Shown here: piece by piece, positions 36,644 through 44,352 of the stretch
Numbering within the stretch: position 1 is the stretch's first letter
How the letters are laid out: each line of letters starts with the position of its first letter
Origin: Oscillatoriales cyanobacterium RM2_1_1
GTDB lineage: Bacteria; Cyanobacteriota; Cyanobacteriia; Cyanobacteriales; Microcoleaceae
DNA length: 44,418 bases
NCBI GenBank assembly: GCA_012033335.1
Contig: JAAURB010000041.1
Coordinates: 1 to 44,418, forward strand
Direction of reading: 5' to 3'
Notes under the pieces: generated by a model
The model's input: the letters and a program-made list of their open reading frames with translations, nothing else
What the model was told of the DNA's origin: nothing
The model's database searches: none
Position numbers and translations under genes: made by a program

Positions 36644-37761
36644 TCAACCCAGTTCAGCTCGCTTCAGGGGTTTGCCATTGCCAGATTCAAAGGCTACTAC
36701 CCTTTGGGTGTGACCCCGGAAGGCAATTCCCAGAGTTTCGGCGCTGGTGAGCCACTCTTCTACTGGATCAGCAATATCTCGCAACAGGGCTTCAAATTCG
36801 GCTCGGGAATTGTTCAGGATGTAGTTGTGAGCCAGCCAGCGTAGGGTTGACCGTCCAGAAGTCGCTAAGCGGTGGCGTTGGGAAGCGTTAACCTGTTGTT
36901 TGAAGTAACGCAGCATGACCTCTTCCATCACATCCCAGGCATTGTCCGCCCCAAACAGTTTCCGGACATCTTCAGCCCCCAAAATCTTGAAGGCTTCCTC
37001 CAACAGTTGCAATACTTCAATCCGGAACACGTTGACATGACCATAGGATGACCATTTGAGGTTATTGCGCAGATCCAATCCGGCTCGTCGCACTGTAGCA
37101 ATGCTGCCAAAACTGGGATCAAAAGCCCGTTCTCGGATAACATCGGAAATCCGTTTATCCCGCCAGAACTCAGCCACGTTGTTGACAAACTGCACAAACA
37201 ACCCGTGAAACTGACGATTGGGCTTGGCACTTGCCATAGGGGGGATAGTGGTATAGCCAAATACCCGACGATAGGTTTGCATCCGTTGTTTTTGGGTGTA
37301 GCGCAGGGTGCTGCGCCGATCAAACCGATAGAGTCCGTAAGCTCCATCTCCGGAGGAAAGCCGGACTGCCCCCGCATTGAATAATTCCTGTAACTTCCGG
37401 ACTGCCCGAAATACCCCAACTTGTTCATGCTGGTAAAGATAGTACAGGTCAGCCACCGCTAGCAATCGCTCAGAGGTGACTTGCTCATCATAGTCCTCCA
37501 CTCCCTGAGGCAATCTGGTTTCGCTAACGGTTGGGGCAGCTTCATTGCCAATCCCAATCAATTCGGCAAATCCACCATCGGCAGGGACAGTCGTTTTGGC
37601 TTGTTCAACAGCAGCCTGGGTGATCAGATCTTCGATTTGTTGGGTGAGGGCATCGGCGAGTTGGGGATTCTGAATCAGTTGGGGCCCAACTGATCGACTA
37701 AGGTTTCCCGCAATGCCGCCATGCGGTCTTGAAAGTTTTGAATTTCTTGTGTTTTTGACAT
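36644..37761 (-). pseudogene. Cluster gene 5: unknown protein, frameshifted
   Basis: Read from ATG 37761, which has AGGAG eight bases upstream, the product starts MSKTQEIQNFQDRMAALRET and stops after QLGPN. One added base in the GGGG run at 37681-37684 (plus strand) lets it continue as QLIQNPQLADALTQQIEDLI, giving about 372 residues to 36644. The downstream open frame has only a TTG near its beginning, which supports the frameshift reading. The protein is soluble and helical-rich: LLAVADLYYLYQHEQVGVFRAV, VRLSSGDGAYGLYRFDRRSTLRYT, YRRVFGYT, then FHGLFVQFVNNVAEFWRDKRISD. No known family or catalytic motif is evident. It is the last gene of the minus-strand run at 36.6-43.1 kb. The shift may be natural or an assembly error. 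Confidence 0.7.
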
Positions 37762-37965
37762 GGTTGAGTCTCCTGAATGGAGGAATTGGGCGACTTGAAA
37801 GGGTGAATTAGAGTTGGTTTGATGCCTTCAACCCCTTAAAAATGGGGTCTATGGAACAGTGGGTTGAGCATCTTGCCTGACTTAGGTGATTTCTTGAAAA
37901 TTTCCCGAGAATTTCCCTGATAGCGTCAATGGCTGCCTGGTTTCCCGTAGACGGAGTGCATGACG

Positions 37966-37989
37966 TTATCAAAATTAAAATTTTGATAA
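37966..37989. repeat. AT-rich inverted repeat inside the cluster
   Basis: TTATCAAAATT (37966-37976) and AATTTTGATAA (37979-37989) form 11-bp arms with an AA loop. It lies 29 bp after the stop of the transthyretin-like gene, so it could be a weak terminator or processing site before the last gene. Confidence 0.5.
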
Positions 37990-38017
37990 ATTTTGAGAAT
38001 AATTCTGAGAAATCGCC

Positions 38018-39904
38018 CTACGACAAAGGATTATTCCCACGAGAGCGGGTGAGAACGCGATCGCCAGTCTGGCTGTCACCGCCTGTAATCAACCGGCCAT
38101 CTCGTTCGTCATCGGCATCTACCAACCGATCAGAGGTAATTGGGGGAATTAACTCCTCAGCTAGGCGCTTAACCTGATGAAGCTGAAACGCCAGGTCTTT
38201 GAGGGCACGAGTCACTCCCGCCCGACTGTAGGCCGTGTTCTGAACCGGAACAAAGGACGCAGCTTGTACCAGAATCATGAGCCGATCTGCTGTTGAGCGC
38301 AGAGATTGGGCAATCCCAATCTTGCCACCTGAACGGGCCAGAGCTGGGCCTTCCTCTGTGGCAAACCGCAACACCCAGGACAACAGCATTTCAACGGTCA
38401 TCGGCGGTTTGAGTTGCAGACCATCTTTATACAGGGTGCCATCGGGAAGCGGGAAGTAACCCGCAGGCAGGGCTTGACCCTTGTTTGAGGTCTTGACCCG
38501 AGTTTTGGTAAAGTCAATCCACACCGACTGCCGTTCGGAGGCACCCAGGAACATCAGATTCATAATCTGGTAGGTTTCCTCAACGGATTCCGCCACCACT
38601 GTTAACGCCTGGGATAACAGCACCAATTGAGAACCGACGTAAGCCCCTGCCCCAGAATTCTCGCTAAAGGTCTTCCAACTGCCTCGCAAAGATACGATAT
38701 AGTCCCGAATGATCAAATAATTGCCGTAGTTATGCTCCTCTTCCACCGTGTTCACAGCAGAGCGAGTCAGACCAAAAATATCCGCCAATTCCCGCAATTG
38801 CCCTTCCACAAACTCGTAGGGATCATCTCCAGTGGTGTTGCCAATCAATAACTGAAACAGGCTTTCTACCCGTTGGTTCCGGGGGCCACCCTGGTTGCCC
38901 AGTTCGTTCACCAGTTCCACAACTTCAGTCCGGACGATGGAACGGATGGATTTCATATTCTGCGGGTCAGCTGCGGGCTTGAGGGAGTAGAGCTTGTCCA
39001 GTAAGGGTAGAATCTCCTTGAGAGCAGCTTTGGCTCGATGGTACAAACTGGCCTGGGCCCCACTGACAGTGCCACCGAGGTCAGTCTGAATCGTATTGTA
39101 GGAACAGGGTGTCCAAGTGTAAGTGGTGTGCCCGTTGATTGCCTTAGGCACGAACGCCTTGGTTAAGGAGTTGATGAAGGCTTGGGGATCGCGCTTGGAA
39201 CTGCGACACAACACTGAATTCAAAGCGTTGTCCACAAGGGTTTGTAGAGAACCCCCAGAATTGTCTGCCGACCGAACCGATAGGGAACCTCCAGTCCGTT
39301 CAACTTGATCGAGGGTCGGCAACACATCAATAATTTGATTTTCCCAAGGTTCCTCCGGCAGGACAATGGTTGGCAGCTCCCGATCTTCAGGTTCGGGGAT
39401 GATCCAGGCATTCAGGACTTCAATCCGGTAGGTGTCAGTAGCTTCGATCACTGTCCCATCATCAATAGTTTGGGTTGTAATCGTAATATTTTGGGAAAAT
39501 AATGGTGTTCGATCCAGCAAGGGTGGCAAGTTTTCCCAATCATCAGGCCACCGTGTCCAATTCCACTGCACTTTGTCCTGAATTTCTATGCGAATGCTCC
39601 CCGGAAGGGTATCGTCAATCTCAATGCTTCTGGTTTCAGTGCTGAATAAGAAATCCCTGCCTCGATAAACCTTGAAGAAAATATCCGGTAAGTAATCTGC
39701 TTCCCCCGGTTCTTGCTGAAATGCAGCTTCAGTAAATTGCACCTCAAAAACGCCGTTGGAATCAGTCTTTACCCGACCAAACCGATCATCGAAGCGTTCG
39801 TCTTTGTCCCATGATTCGACCCAGAGATCGGGCAAAGGGTCTTGAATTACATCCCTGCTCTGGGAGGCAATTCCCACCCGCCCTCGAATCCGATAGGTTG
39901 TCAT
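38018..39904 (-). CDS. Cluster gene 4: large protein with transthyretin/CarboxypepD_reg-like N-terminus
   Basis: This 628-residue protein starts at ATG 39904 with AGGAGG eight bases upstream (the longer frame to 39940 has none). Residues about 2-110 look like a beta-sandwich of the transthyretin/carboxypeptidase-regulatory kind: YRIRGRVGIASQSRDVI, DPLPDLWVESWDKDERFDDRFGRVKTDSNGVFEVQF, PDIFFKVYRGRDFLFSTETRSI. Such domains are used as adhesion or linker modules in secreted and injected proteins. The rest (about 120-628) is mainly helical: VLPTLDQVERTGGSLSVR, then a long region with AKAALKEILPLLDKLYSL and LRELADIFGLTRSAV. No signal peptide or membrane helix is seen. It is the fourth of five genes in the run, 99 bp downstream of the metallopeptidase-like gene. 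Its function is unknown. Confidence 0.75.
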   Translation of the reverse strand: MTTYRIRGRVGIASQSRDVIQDPLPDLWVESWDKDERFDDRFGRVKTDSNGVFEVQFTEAAFQQEPGEADYLPDIFFKVYRGRDFLFSTETRSIEIDDTLPGSIRIEIQDKVQWNWTRWPDDWENLPPLLDRTPLFSQNITITTQTIDDGTVIEATDTYRIEVLNAWIIPEPEDRELPTIVLPEEPWENQIIDVLPTLDQVERTGGSLSVRSADNSGGSLQTLVDNALNSVLCRSSKRDPQAFINSLTKAFVPKAINGHTTYTWTPCSYNTIQTDLGGTVSGAQASLYHRAKAALKEILPLLDKLYSLKPAADPQNMKSIRSIVRTEVVELVNELGNQGGPRNQRVESLFQLLIGNTTGDDPYEFVEGQLRELADIFGLTRSAVNTVEEEHNYGNYLIIRDYIVSLRGSWKTFSENSGAGAYVGSQLVLLSQALTVVAESVEETYQIMNLMFLGASERQSVWIDFTKTRVKTSNKGQALPAGYFPLPDGTLYKDGLQLKPPMTVEMLLSWVLRFATEEGPALARSGGKIGIAQSLRSTADRLMILVQAASFVPVQNTAYSRAGVTRALKDLAFQLHQVKRLAEELIPPITSDRLVDADDERDGRLITGGDSQTGDRVLTRSRGNNPLS

Positions 39905-40003
39905 AACCTGTTCCTCCTTTTCTGAAAAAGAATGTACCAACAGAGATTTAGTTAGGGGCGGGATAACCCCGCCCTTATGGATATTTGTTTCCTAGAGATC
40001 TCC

Positions 40004-41377
40004 TCAACGATTGCCTAAAGCTCGATAGAAGTTCTCCGTGATCACCGGGGGGGAAGCCAAACGATTATCTAACGCCCAACGGGATGCCCCAATCAGGAAC
40101 CGTTCGGGGACAATACCGGGATCTCGACCTGCAGCCAGGCGTTCTCCCGCTTCTTCAATCATGGATTGGTGCATCGGTCGGAACCCTGAAACCTCTGCCA
40201 GGGTTTTACCTCCCAATTGAGGATAGGGCGTAAAACATACCGTATCCACCACCAGCCGTTTTGCCCGAGGAAAGGTTTCCAGAAATTCAGCCGGAATCTT
40301 ACCTGGCAGAGGATTAGGATAAATCCTCTGCCAGATCCGGTTATAGGCTTTGGCTTCCTGGGGAAACCCCATGCGACAGAGCAGTTCGGTGCTGATAAAT
40401 ACCCGCAGGTAAGGAGTGGGATGAACGGCTCCAGAGTGGAAATGCTGGGTAGTTCGTGGGGAACGGGCCGCAATATCCATCAACGAAGCCACCATATAGT
40501 GTCCTCCCAACAGCAACCCCGATAGATCTGCAAAGGTTTCACTGTGCCAACGACCCCAGGTTCCCGCCACGAAGGAGCTAAACCCCGCCTTGAGTAACCG
40601 CCGAATAATCGAGCGAGGGATCACCTGCCGCAGGTTCAAATCTGTTTGCAGATTATGGGACACCTCATGCAAGATCGCCCCCAATGTCCAGGGATTGACC
40701 AAACGGTGATAAGGCAGTTGAATCAGGGGAAAAGGGTTAATCTGCTTGCCCAATTTGGTCAACGGAATCCCCCGGCGAAAGGTCGCAGGCCCAAACCCCG
40801 TTTTCATGTAGGAAAAGGGAGCCGGAGCCGGAATTGATTTTGCCTGACCCAACCCCATGAACATATCTTGATAGCAGTCCAATGCGATGCGATCGCACGC
40901 TAGCAACCAGGAGCCAAACTGACTTTGCCGTTGACCAAACAACTCCAGGTAAAAATCCCAAATCTTCTCCGTGGCCTGCACCCATTGGTGAGCCTGTTCC
41001 TTGGCGGTCACAACAGCCTGCAAAACCGCAATTTCCGGTTGCTCAATCGCAGCCTGAACAGTCCGGTTCAGGGTAATAGAAACCCCTTTCAGGCGAGAGT
41101 GTAACCTGGCAACCAGTTGATTAACAGCATCAATGTGAGCGGCACTGGGACTAGCGGGATCAGTCCCAAACTCCTCGTACTGAAACGGGCGTAACGCCTC
41201 CACGTGACGGGTTCGATTCACAGCCTGTACCCGAAGCCAGGTATCTAAGTTGGCGGGTTCGGTGTAGCCATCAGTTGCAGGTTGAACAATTGGCCAGAAA
41301 TCACGATCTTCCAGGTCTTCCAGCAAGGCAACCTGATACTTGCCATTGCCTCGGGAAGGGGAGTGTGGGATGTTCAT
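40004..41377 (-). CDS. Cluster gene 3: putative zinc metallopeptidase (HEVSH)
   Basis: This 457-residue soluble protein carries the zinc motif HEVSH at 237-241 within TLGAILHEVSHNLQTDLNLR. Thirty-nine residues after the second His comes HSETFADLSGLLLGGHY, whose Glu280 could be the third ligand as in gluzincins. Helices dominate before it (residues about 80-175, LVARLHSRLKGVSITLN and ATEKIWDFYLELF). After it come HPTPYLRVFISTELLCRMGF and a C-terminal block with FLIGASRWALDNRL. No signal peptide is seen, so it may process a cytoplasmic partner, perhaps the acidic proteins encoded just upstream; that is inference. It lies between the two EFE-type genes and the transthyretin-like gene on one strand. 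I do not recognise a named family. Confidence 0.75.
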   Translation of the reverse strand: MNIPHSPSRGNGKYQVALLEDLEDRDFWPIVQPATDGYTEPANLDTWLRVQAVNRTRHVEALRPFQYEEFGTDPASPSAAHIDAVNQLVARLHSRLKGVSITLNRTVQAAIEQPEIAVLQAVVTAKEQAHQWVQATEKIWDFYLELFGQRQSQFGSWLLACDRIALDCYQDMFMGLGQAKSIPAPAPFSYMKTGFGPATFRRGIPLTKLGKQINPFPLIQLPYHRLVNPWTLGAILHEVSHNLQTDLNLRQVIPRSIIRRLLKAGFSSFVAGTWGRWHSETFADLSGLLLGGHYMVASLMDIAARSPRTTQHFHSGAVHPTPYLRVFISTELLCRMGFPQEAKAYNRIWQRIYPNPLPGKIPAEFLETFPRAKRLVVDTVCFTPYPQLGGKTLAEVSGFRPMHQSMIEEAGERLAAGRDPGIVPERFLIGASRWALDNRLASPPVITENFYRALGNR

Positions 41378-41449
41378 AGGTTTATTGGGTCATTTGTGGT
41401 TCGTCATGGGTTATGGACGCTGATCCCTGCCATGAGTTAGGGATATGGT

Positions 41450-42244
41450 TTAAGCCCTGGCCAATTGACGTTTACGTTGGGTGGTTCTGAGTTGATGCTG
41501 ATGCTGGGCTCGGTGGGATTTCTGCATACATTTGGTGGCCTTTTTCGGATCCCCTAGAACATTGGCCACATTCCCCGCCAATGCACGCAGGGCAGTTTTG
41601 CTAGTGACAGGCTTGCCTCGCTCGACCTGACGAGCCAGGGTACGAACCGTCCCTTTCGCCACGGTTGGCATAGTCTGCAGTAGCTTCCGGGTGGTGGGGC
41701 TCCTGTGCAGGGCTTTACCAGCGCGAGCAATCCCTCGTACCAGGGTGGGAGTCACCCGTGAAATCGCTTTAGCGGCATGGGGAACTAACCGGGTGGCCAT
41801 AGAAGCAAGTGCCCCTAAAAAGGCTTCCGCTTCCGCTTCACTTTCAGAATTGGCTGCCTGGTAAGCCAGGTGTTCCATCATCAGCTCGTATTCGCTCTGG
41901 GGAACCATCTCCAATTCCAACTCATCTTCAAATTCAAATTCCCCTTCCCCCAATAACGCTCCCCCTAAGCCCTTGAGCAGATTGCCGATAAACGGATCGG
42001 CTTCATACTCATATTCATATTCGTCCTCAAACTCCCCCAGGGTTTCTAGCTCAAATTCAAATTCCCGCTGTCCCCGACGGCGACGACGCTTTTTGAACAG
42101 GCCGCCAATCGCTTTGATTGCTGCCGGAGCCGCAAGTTTCAGGGCTGGAGCTAGCAGGGGCAAAAACTGTTCATCTTCATACTCACTGGCAAATTCACAC
42201 TCATATTCCGGCTCAAGTGCTGCCTCAAATTCGTATTCATACAT
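41450..42244 (-). CDS. Cluster gene 2: Glu/aromatic alternating-repeat protein
   Basis: This 264-residue protein is low-complexity at its N-terminus. ATG 42244 is preferred to the GTG at 42265 because GAGGT lies eight bases before it. Acidic alternating tracts (YEYEFEA, then EPEYECEFASEYEDE; later EFEFELE, EYEYEYEADP, EFEFEDELELE) are mixed with a hydrophobic helix (29-50), a basic patch KKRRRRR (51-57) and PFIGNLLKGLGGALLG (84-99). From about 140 the sequence is helical and strongly basic: AFLGALASMATRLVPHAAKA, then TMPTVAKGTVRTLARQ, ERGKPVTSKTALRAL, ending in QRKRQLARA. It is 42 bp downstream of its paralog. No family is recognised. Alternating charged and aromatic residues favour beta-sheets that could assemble. 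Confidence 0.8.
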   Translation of the reverse strand: MYEYEFEAALEPEYECEFASEYEDEQFLPLLAPALKLAAPAAIKAIGGLFKKRRRRRGQREFEFELETLGEFEDEYEYEYEADPFIGNLLKGLGGALLGEGEFEFEDELELEMVPQSEYELMMEHLAYQAANSESEAEAEAFLGALASMATRLVPHAAKAISRVTPTLVRGIARAGKALHRSPTTRKLLQTMPTVAKGTVRTLARQVERGKPVTSKTALRALAGNVANVLGDPKKATKCMQKSHRAQHQHQLRTTQRKRQLARA

Positions 42245-42286
42245 GGGTTTTACCTCAAAATTCACAATGTTAGTTTCTGGATTGAC

Positions 42287-43141
42287 TCAAACTCGGGTGC
42301 GAGCAGGAGCAGGTTTGACTGCTGTCCGAGCTGTTTTATTAGCCCGCATGATGGTTTTGGCACAAGTCATGGGTTTGCTCAATGCTTTTTTAGTTTCCTG
42401 TGCCATGACTTTGGCTGTGGTTTTGCGGTTGACAGGCTTCCCGGCTGCGGCCTGTTTTGCCAACTGTTTGCTGGTACGAGCCACAATGGTAGGAACCATT
42501 GGCACCAAGACGCGAGTTTTCGGATTGCTCCGCAGGGTTTTAGTCAGAACCCGAGAACCCTTCATGATATGAGGTACATTCCGACGAATCGCCGGGGATT
42601 TAACTGGAATAATCCGAGCTGTAAAAGCACCAGAATAGGCTTCAGCTTCTCCTTCACTAGGAGTTTGAGCAGCCATCGCGGCCAAGGCTTCAGCAAAGGC
42701 TTCGGGTCGGACTTCGGCTTCATATTCGTCCTCGTATTCCCCTTCAAATTCAAATTCGTATTCCCCCTCAAATTCGTATTCAAATTCCCCTTCACGGGTG
42801 AGGGAACTAGCAACATTTCCCAGGGTAGATCCAACACCGGGGCCACCAATTGCAGTGCCAACAAATTGAGCTGCTTTGGGGGCAATTTGCTTTAAAATCG
42901 GGGTTAGCTTTCGCGCAAAACCTCGTAATTTTTTCAGGAAAGCTTCACTTTCATACTCGGATTCGTACTCGGATTCACCTTCTCCTTCAAACAGTCCTAA
43001 GGCACCGCCAACTCCCTTGAAAACATTGCCGAGGAATTCTTCGGCTTCATATTCATCCTCGTATTCCCCTTCAAACTCGCCTTCATATTCCCCTTCAAAC
43101 TCACACTCAAATTCAGACTGCAAAGTTTCTCCATCCAACAT
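42287..43141 (-). CDS. Cluster gene 1: Glu/aromatic alternating-repeat protein (paralog)
   Basis: This 284-residue protein begins the run; AAGGAG lies nine bases before ATG 43141. Residues 10-36 are EFECEFEGEYEGEFEGEYE-like, then FLGNVFKGVGGALG (36-49), a second acidic tract (51-66), a basic helical part (67-115, LKKLRGFARKLTPILKQI), a third acidic tract (117-143) and Ala-rich helix. The C-terminal half is basic: VLVPMVPTIVARTSKQLAKQ, AAAGKPVNRKTTAKV, ending APARTRV. It shares with gene 2 the ECEF cysteine in the first tract (Cys12), one Cys near the C-terminus (Cys260; Cys239 in gene 2) and the pattern MPT(V/I), LAxQ, GKPVxxKT. No signal peptide is seen, so how it would leave the cell is unknown. 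Confidence 0.8.
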   Translation of the reverse strand: MLDGETLQSEFECEFEGEYEGEFEGEYEDEYEAEEFLGNVFKGVGGALGLFEGEGESEYESEYESEAFLKKLRGFARKLTPILKQIAPKAAQFVGTAIGGPGVGSTLGNVASSLTREGEFEYEFEGEYEFEFEGEYEDEYEAEVRPEAFAEALAAMAAQTPSEGEAEAYSGAFTARIIPVKSPAIRRNVPHIMKGSRVLTKTLRSNPKTRVLVPMVPTIVARTSKQLAKQAAAGKPVNRKTTAKVMAQETKKALSKPMTCAKTIMRANKTARTAVKPAPARTRV

Positions 43142-43322
43142 AATGGTTGCTCCTTGGTAATTGATTAAATTGCTTTACTGCTGAGAACCTTGTCAGGATT
43201 TCTGGTAATTTACTGACTTAGCATCAACTCAGAAATAGATGGTTCATCTATAGAGATAACTTAATTTTAAATGAATCGACGAGTCGCTTAAATGAGTGAC
43301 GCTTATTTAAGTCTCACTTAAA

Positions 43323-43415
43323 TAAGTAGCTTGACGCAATTAATTAGAAGATTATGGGGGGGGGCGAAGCCCTAGACCCCCTTCCATTTAGCAATTAATT
43401 ACAATCACCTACTTA
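43323..43415 (-). repeat. Dispersed intergenic repeat, copy 5 (inverted)
   Basis: It starts AAGTAGCTTGACGCAATTAA TTAGAAGATTATGG, has the GGGGCGAAGCCC hairpin variant and ends CCATTTAGCAATTAATTACA ATCACCTACTTAG. It lies between the cluster promoter side and the tRNA gene; the 314-bp gap 43142-43455 holds no other gene. Confidence 0.8.
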
Positions 43416-43455
43416 GATAAATCTAAATAGATGAGCTTAAATGGATAAAGGCTAA

Positions 43456-43529
43456 CGGGACTGACGGGATTCGAACCCGCAACTTCCGCCGTGACAGGGC
43501 GGTGCTCTAACCAGTTGAACTACAGTCCC
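43456..43529 (-). tRNA. tRNA-Asp (anticodon GTC)
   Basis: The minus strand gives a full cloverleaf: acceptor GGGACTG pairs with CAGTCCC, the D-arm contains AACTGGTTAGAG, the anticodon stem-loop CCGCC-CTGTCAC-GGCGG has anticodon GTC, and the T-arm contains GGGTTCGAATCCC. The discriminator base is G and CCA is not encoded. The 74 nt are typical. Confidence 0.96.
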
Positions 43530-43680
43530 TTATTCTGCGATTTTTTTCGCACTAGATCTCAATATAGCCTGAGTCGATTAAAAACGTCAAGCCTTCAGAC
43601 CTCAAAAAATAGTTTTTATCCCCATTTCCCAGGCAATTGGGATCGGGAATGTCTATAAATCCGCTAAAAAACCTGTAGGG

Positions 43681-43719
43681 CAGCCATCTTGCCTGCTGGG
43701 AAAACAACCAAGATGGCTG
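43681..43719. repeat. Inverted repeat, family B copy 2
   Basis: CAGCCATCTTG (43681-43691) pairs with CAAGATGGCTG (43709-43719) around a 17-nt loop holding CCTGCTGGGAAAAC. The reverse complement shares ACAGCCATCT, the stem and TTTCCCAGCAGGC with copy 1 near 2.7 kb. A short open frame across it on the minus strand is not believed. Confidence 0.65.
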
Positions 43720-43881
43720 TTCTGCCTGTTCTATTAACTCTGTAATCCTTGATTTGATGATCCCAACCATGCCAGGGGCAAATGTGGGCGACTTTTATTA
43801 TGAAAACTTGGCAACTTTCCTGAAATACTTTTTTTACCAAGGTAAAATTTTTTAAAACCTATTAAAATAAAGAAAAAACAT

Positions 43882-44340
43882 TTGGACGCAGTCGATTATA
43901 AAATTCTACAACAATTGCTCGTCCAGGGCCGGATCACCTGGTCTGAGCTGGCTAATGGGTTGGGGTTGTCAGCTCCCGCCACCGCTGAGCGGGTGCGGCG
44001 ACTCGAGGAACACAAAGTCATTCTGGGATACACGGCCCAGGTCAATCCAGCAGCCCTTGATTATCGGCTGACAGCCTTCATCGCTGTCAGCCTGCAGCAT
44101 CCCCAAGCACGGTTGAGTTTTTTACAGCGGATTCAGGGCCTGCCGGAAGTGCTGGAATGCCATCACATGACCGGGGAGGATGATTATCTGCTGAAGGTGC
44201 GATCTCGCCATACTCAGGATTTGGAGCGGATCATTAGTGAGGAAATCAAAGGGCTACCGGGGATTCTCCGAACTCGCACTACCATTGTCCTGTCCACGGT
44301 CAAGGAAACCCTGGCAGTGCCTCTAGGGGACATGGATTGA
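43882..44340 (+). CDS. Lrp/AsnC-family transcriptional regulator
   Basis: This 152-residue regulator has a helix-turn-helix N-terminus (LDAVDYKILQQLL, ITWSELANGLGLSAPATAERVRRLEEHKVILGYTAQV, about 2-55) and a C-terminal RAM ligand/oligomer domain (FIAVSLQHPQARLSFLQRI, VLECHHMTGEDDYLLKVRSR, LPGILRTRTTIVLSTVKET). Such proteins form octamers that sense amino acids and bind DNA. The start is a TTG; no ATG is available nearby and the family N-terminus would fit it. The AT-rich 352-bp gap before it contains an inverted repeat and nothing else I can call. Its target genes are unknown; no divergent amino-acid gene is adjacent. Confidence 0.93.
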   Translation: MDAVDYKILQQLLVQGRITWSELANGLGLSAPATAERVRRLEEHKVILGYTAQVNPAALDYRLTAFIAVSLQHPQARLSFLQRIQGLPEVLECHHMTGEDDYLLKVRSRHTQDLERIISEEIKGLPGILRTRTTIVLSTVKETLAVPLGDMD

Positions 44341-44352
44341 AACAGACATAAG

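Noticed and set aside
41973-42895. Long plus-strand open frames opposite the repeat proteins (Ser/Tyr/Phe-rich)
   Set aside because: They are the antisense reading of the GAA/TTC-rich repeat tracts; the minus-strand genes have ribosome-binding sites and a shared C-terminal motif.
43552-43770. 72-residue minus-strand open frame
   Set aside because: It spans the second copy of the inverted repeat family and has no ribosome-binding site.
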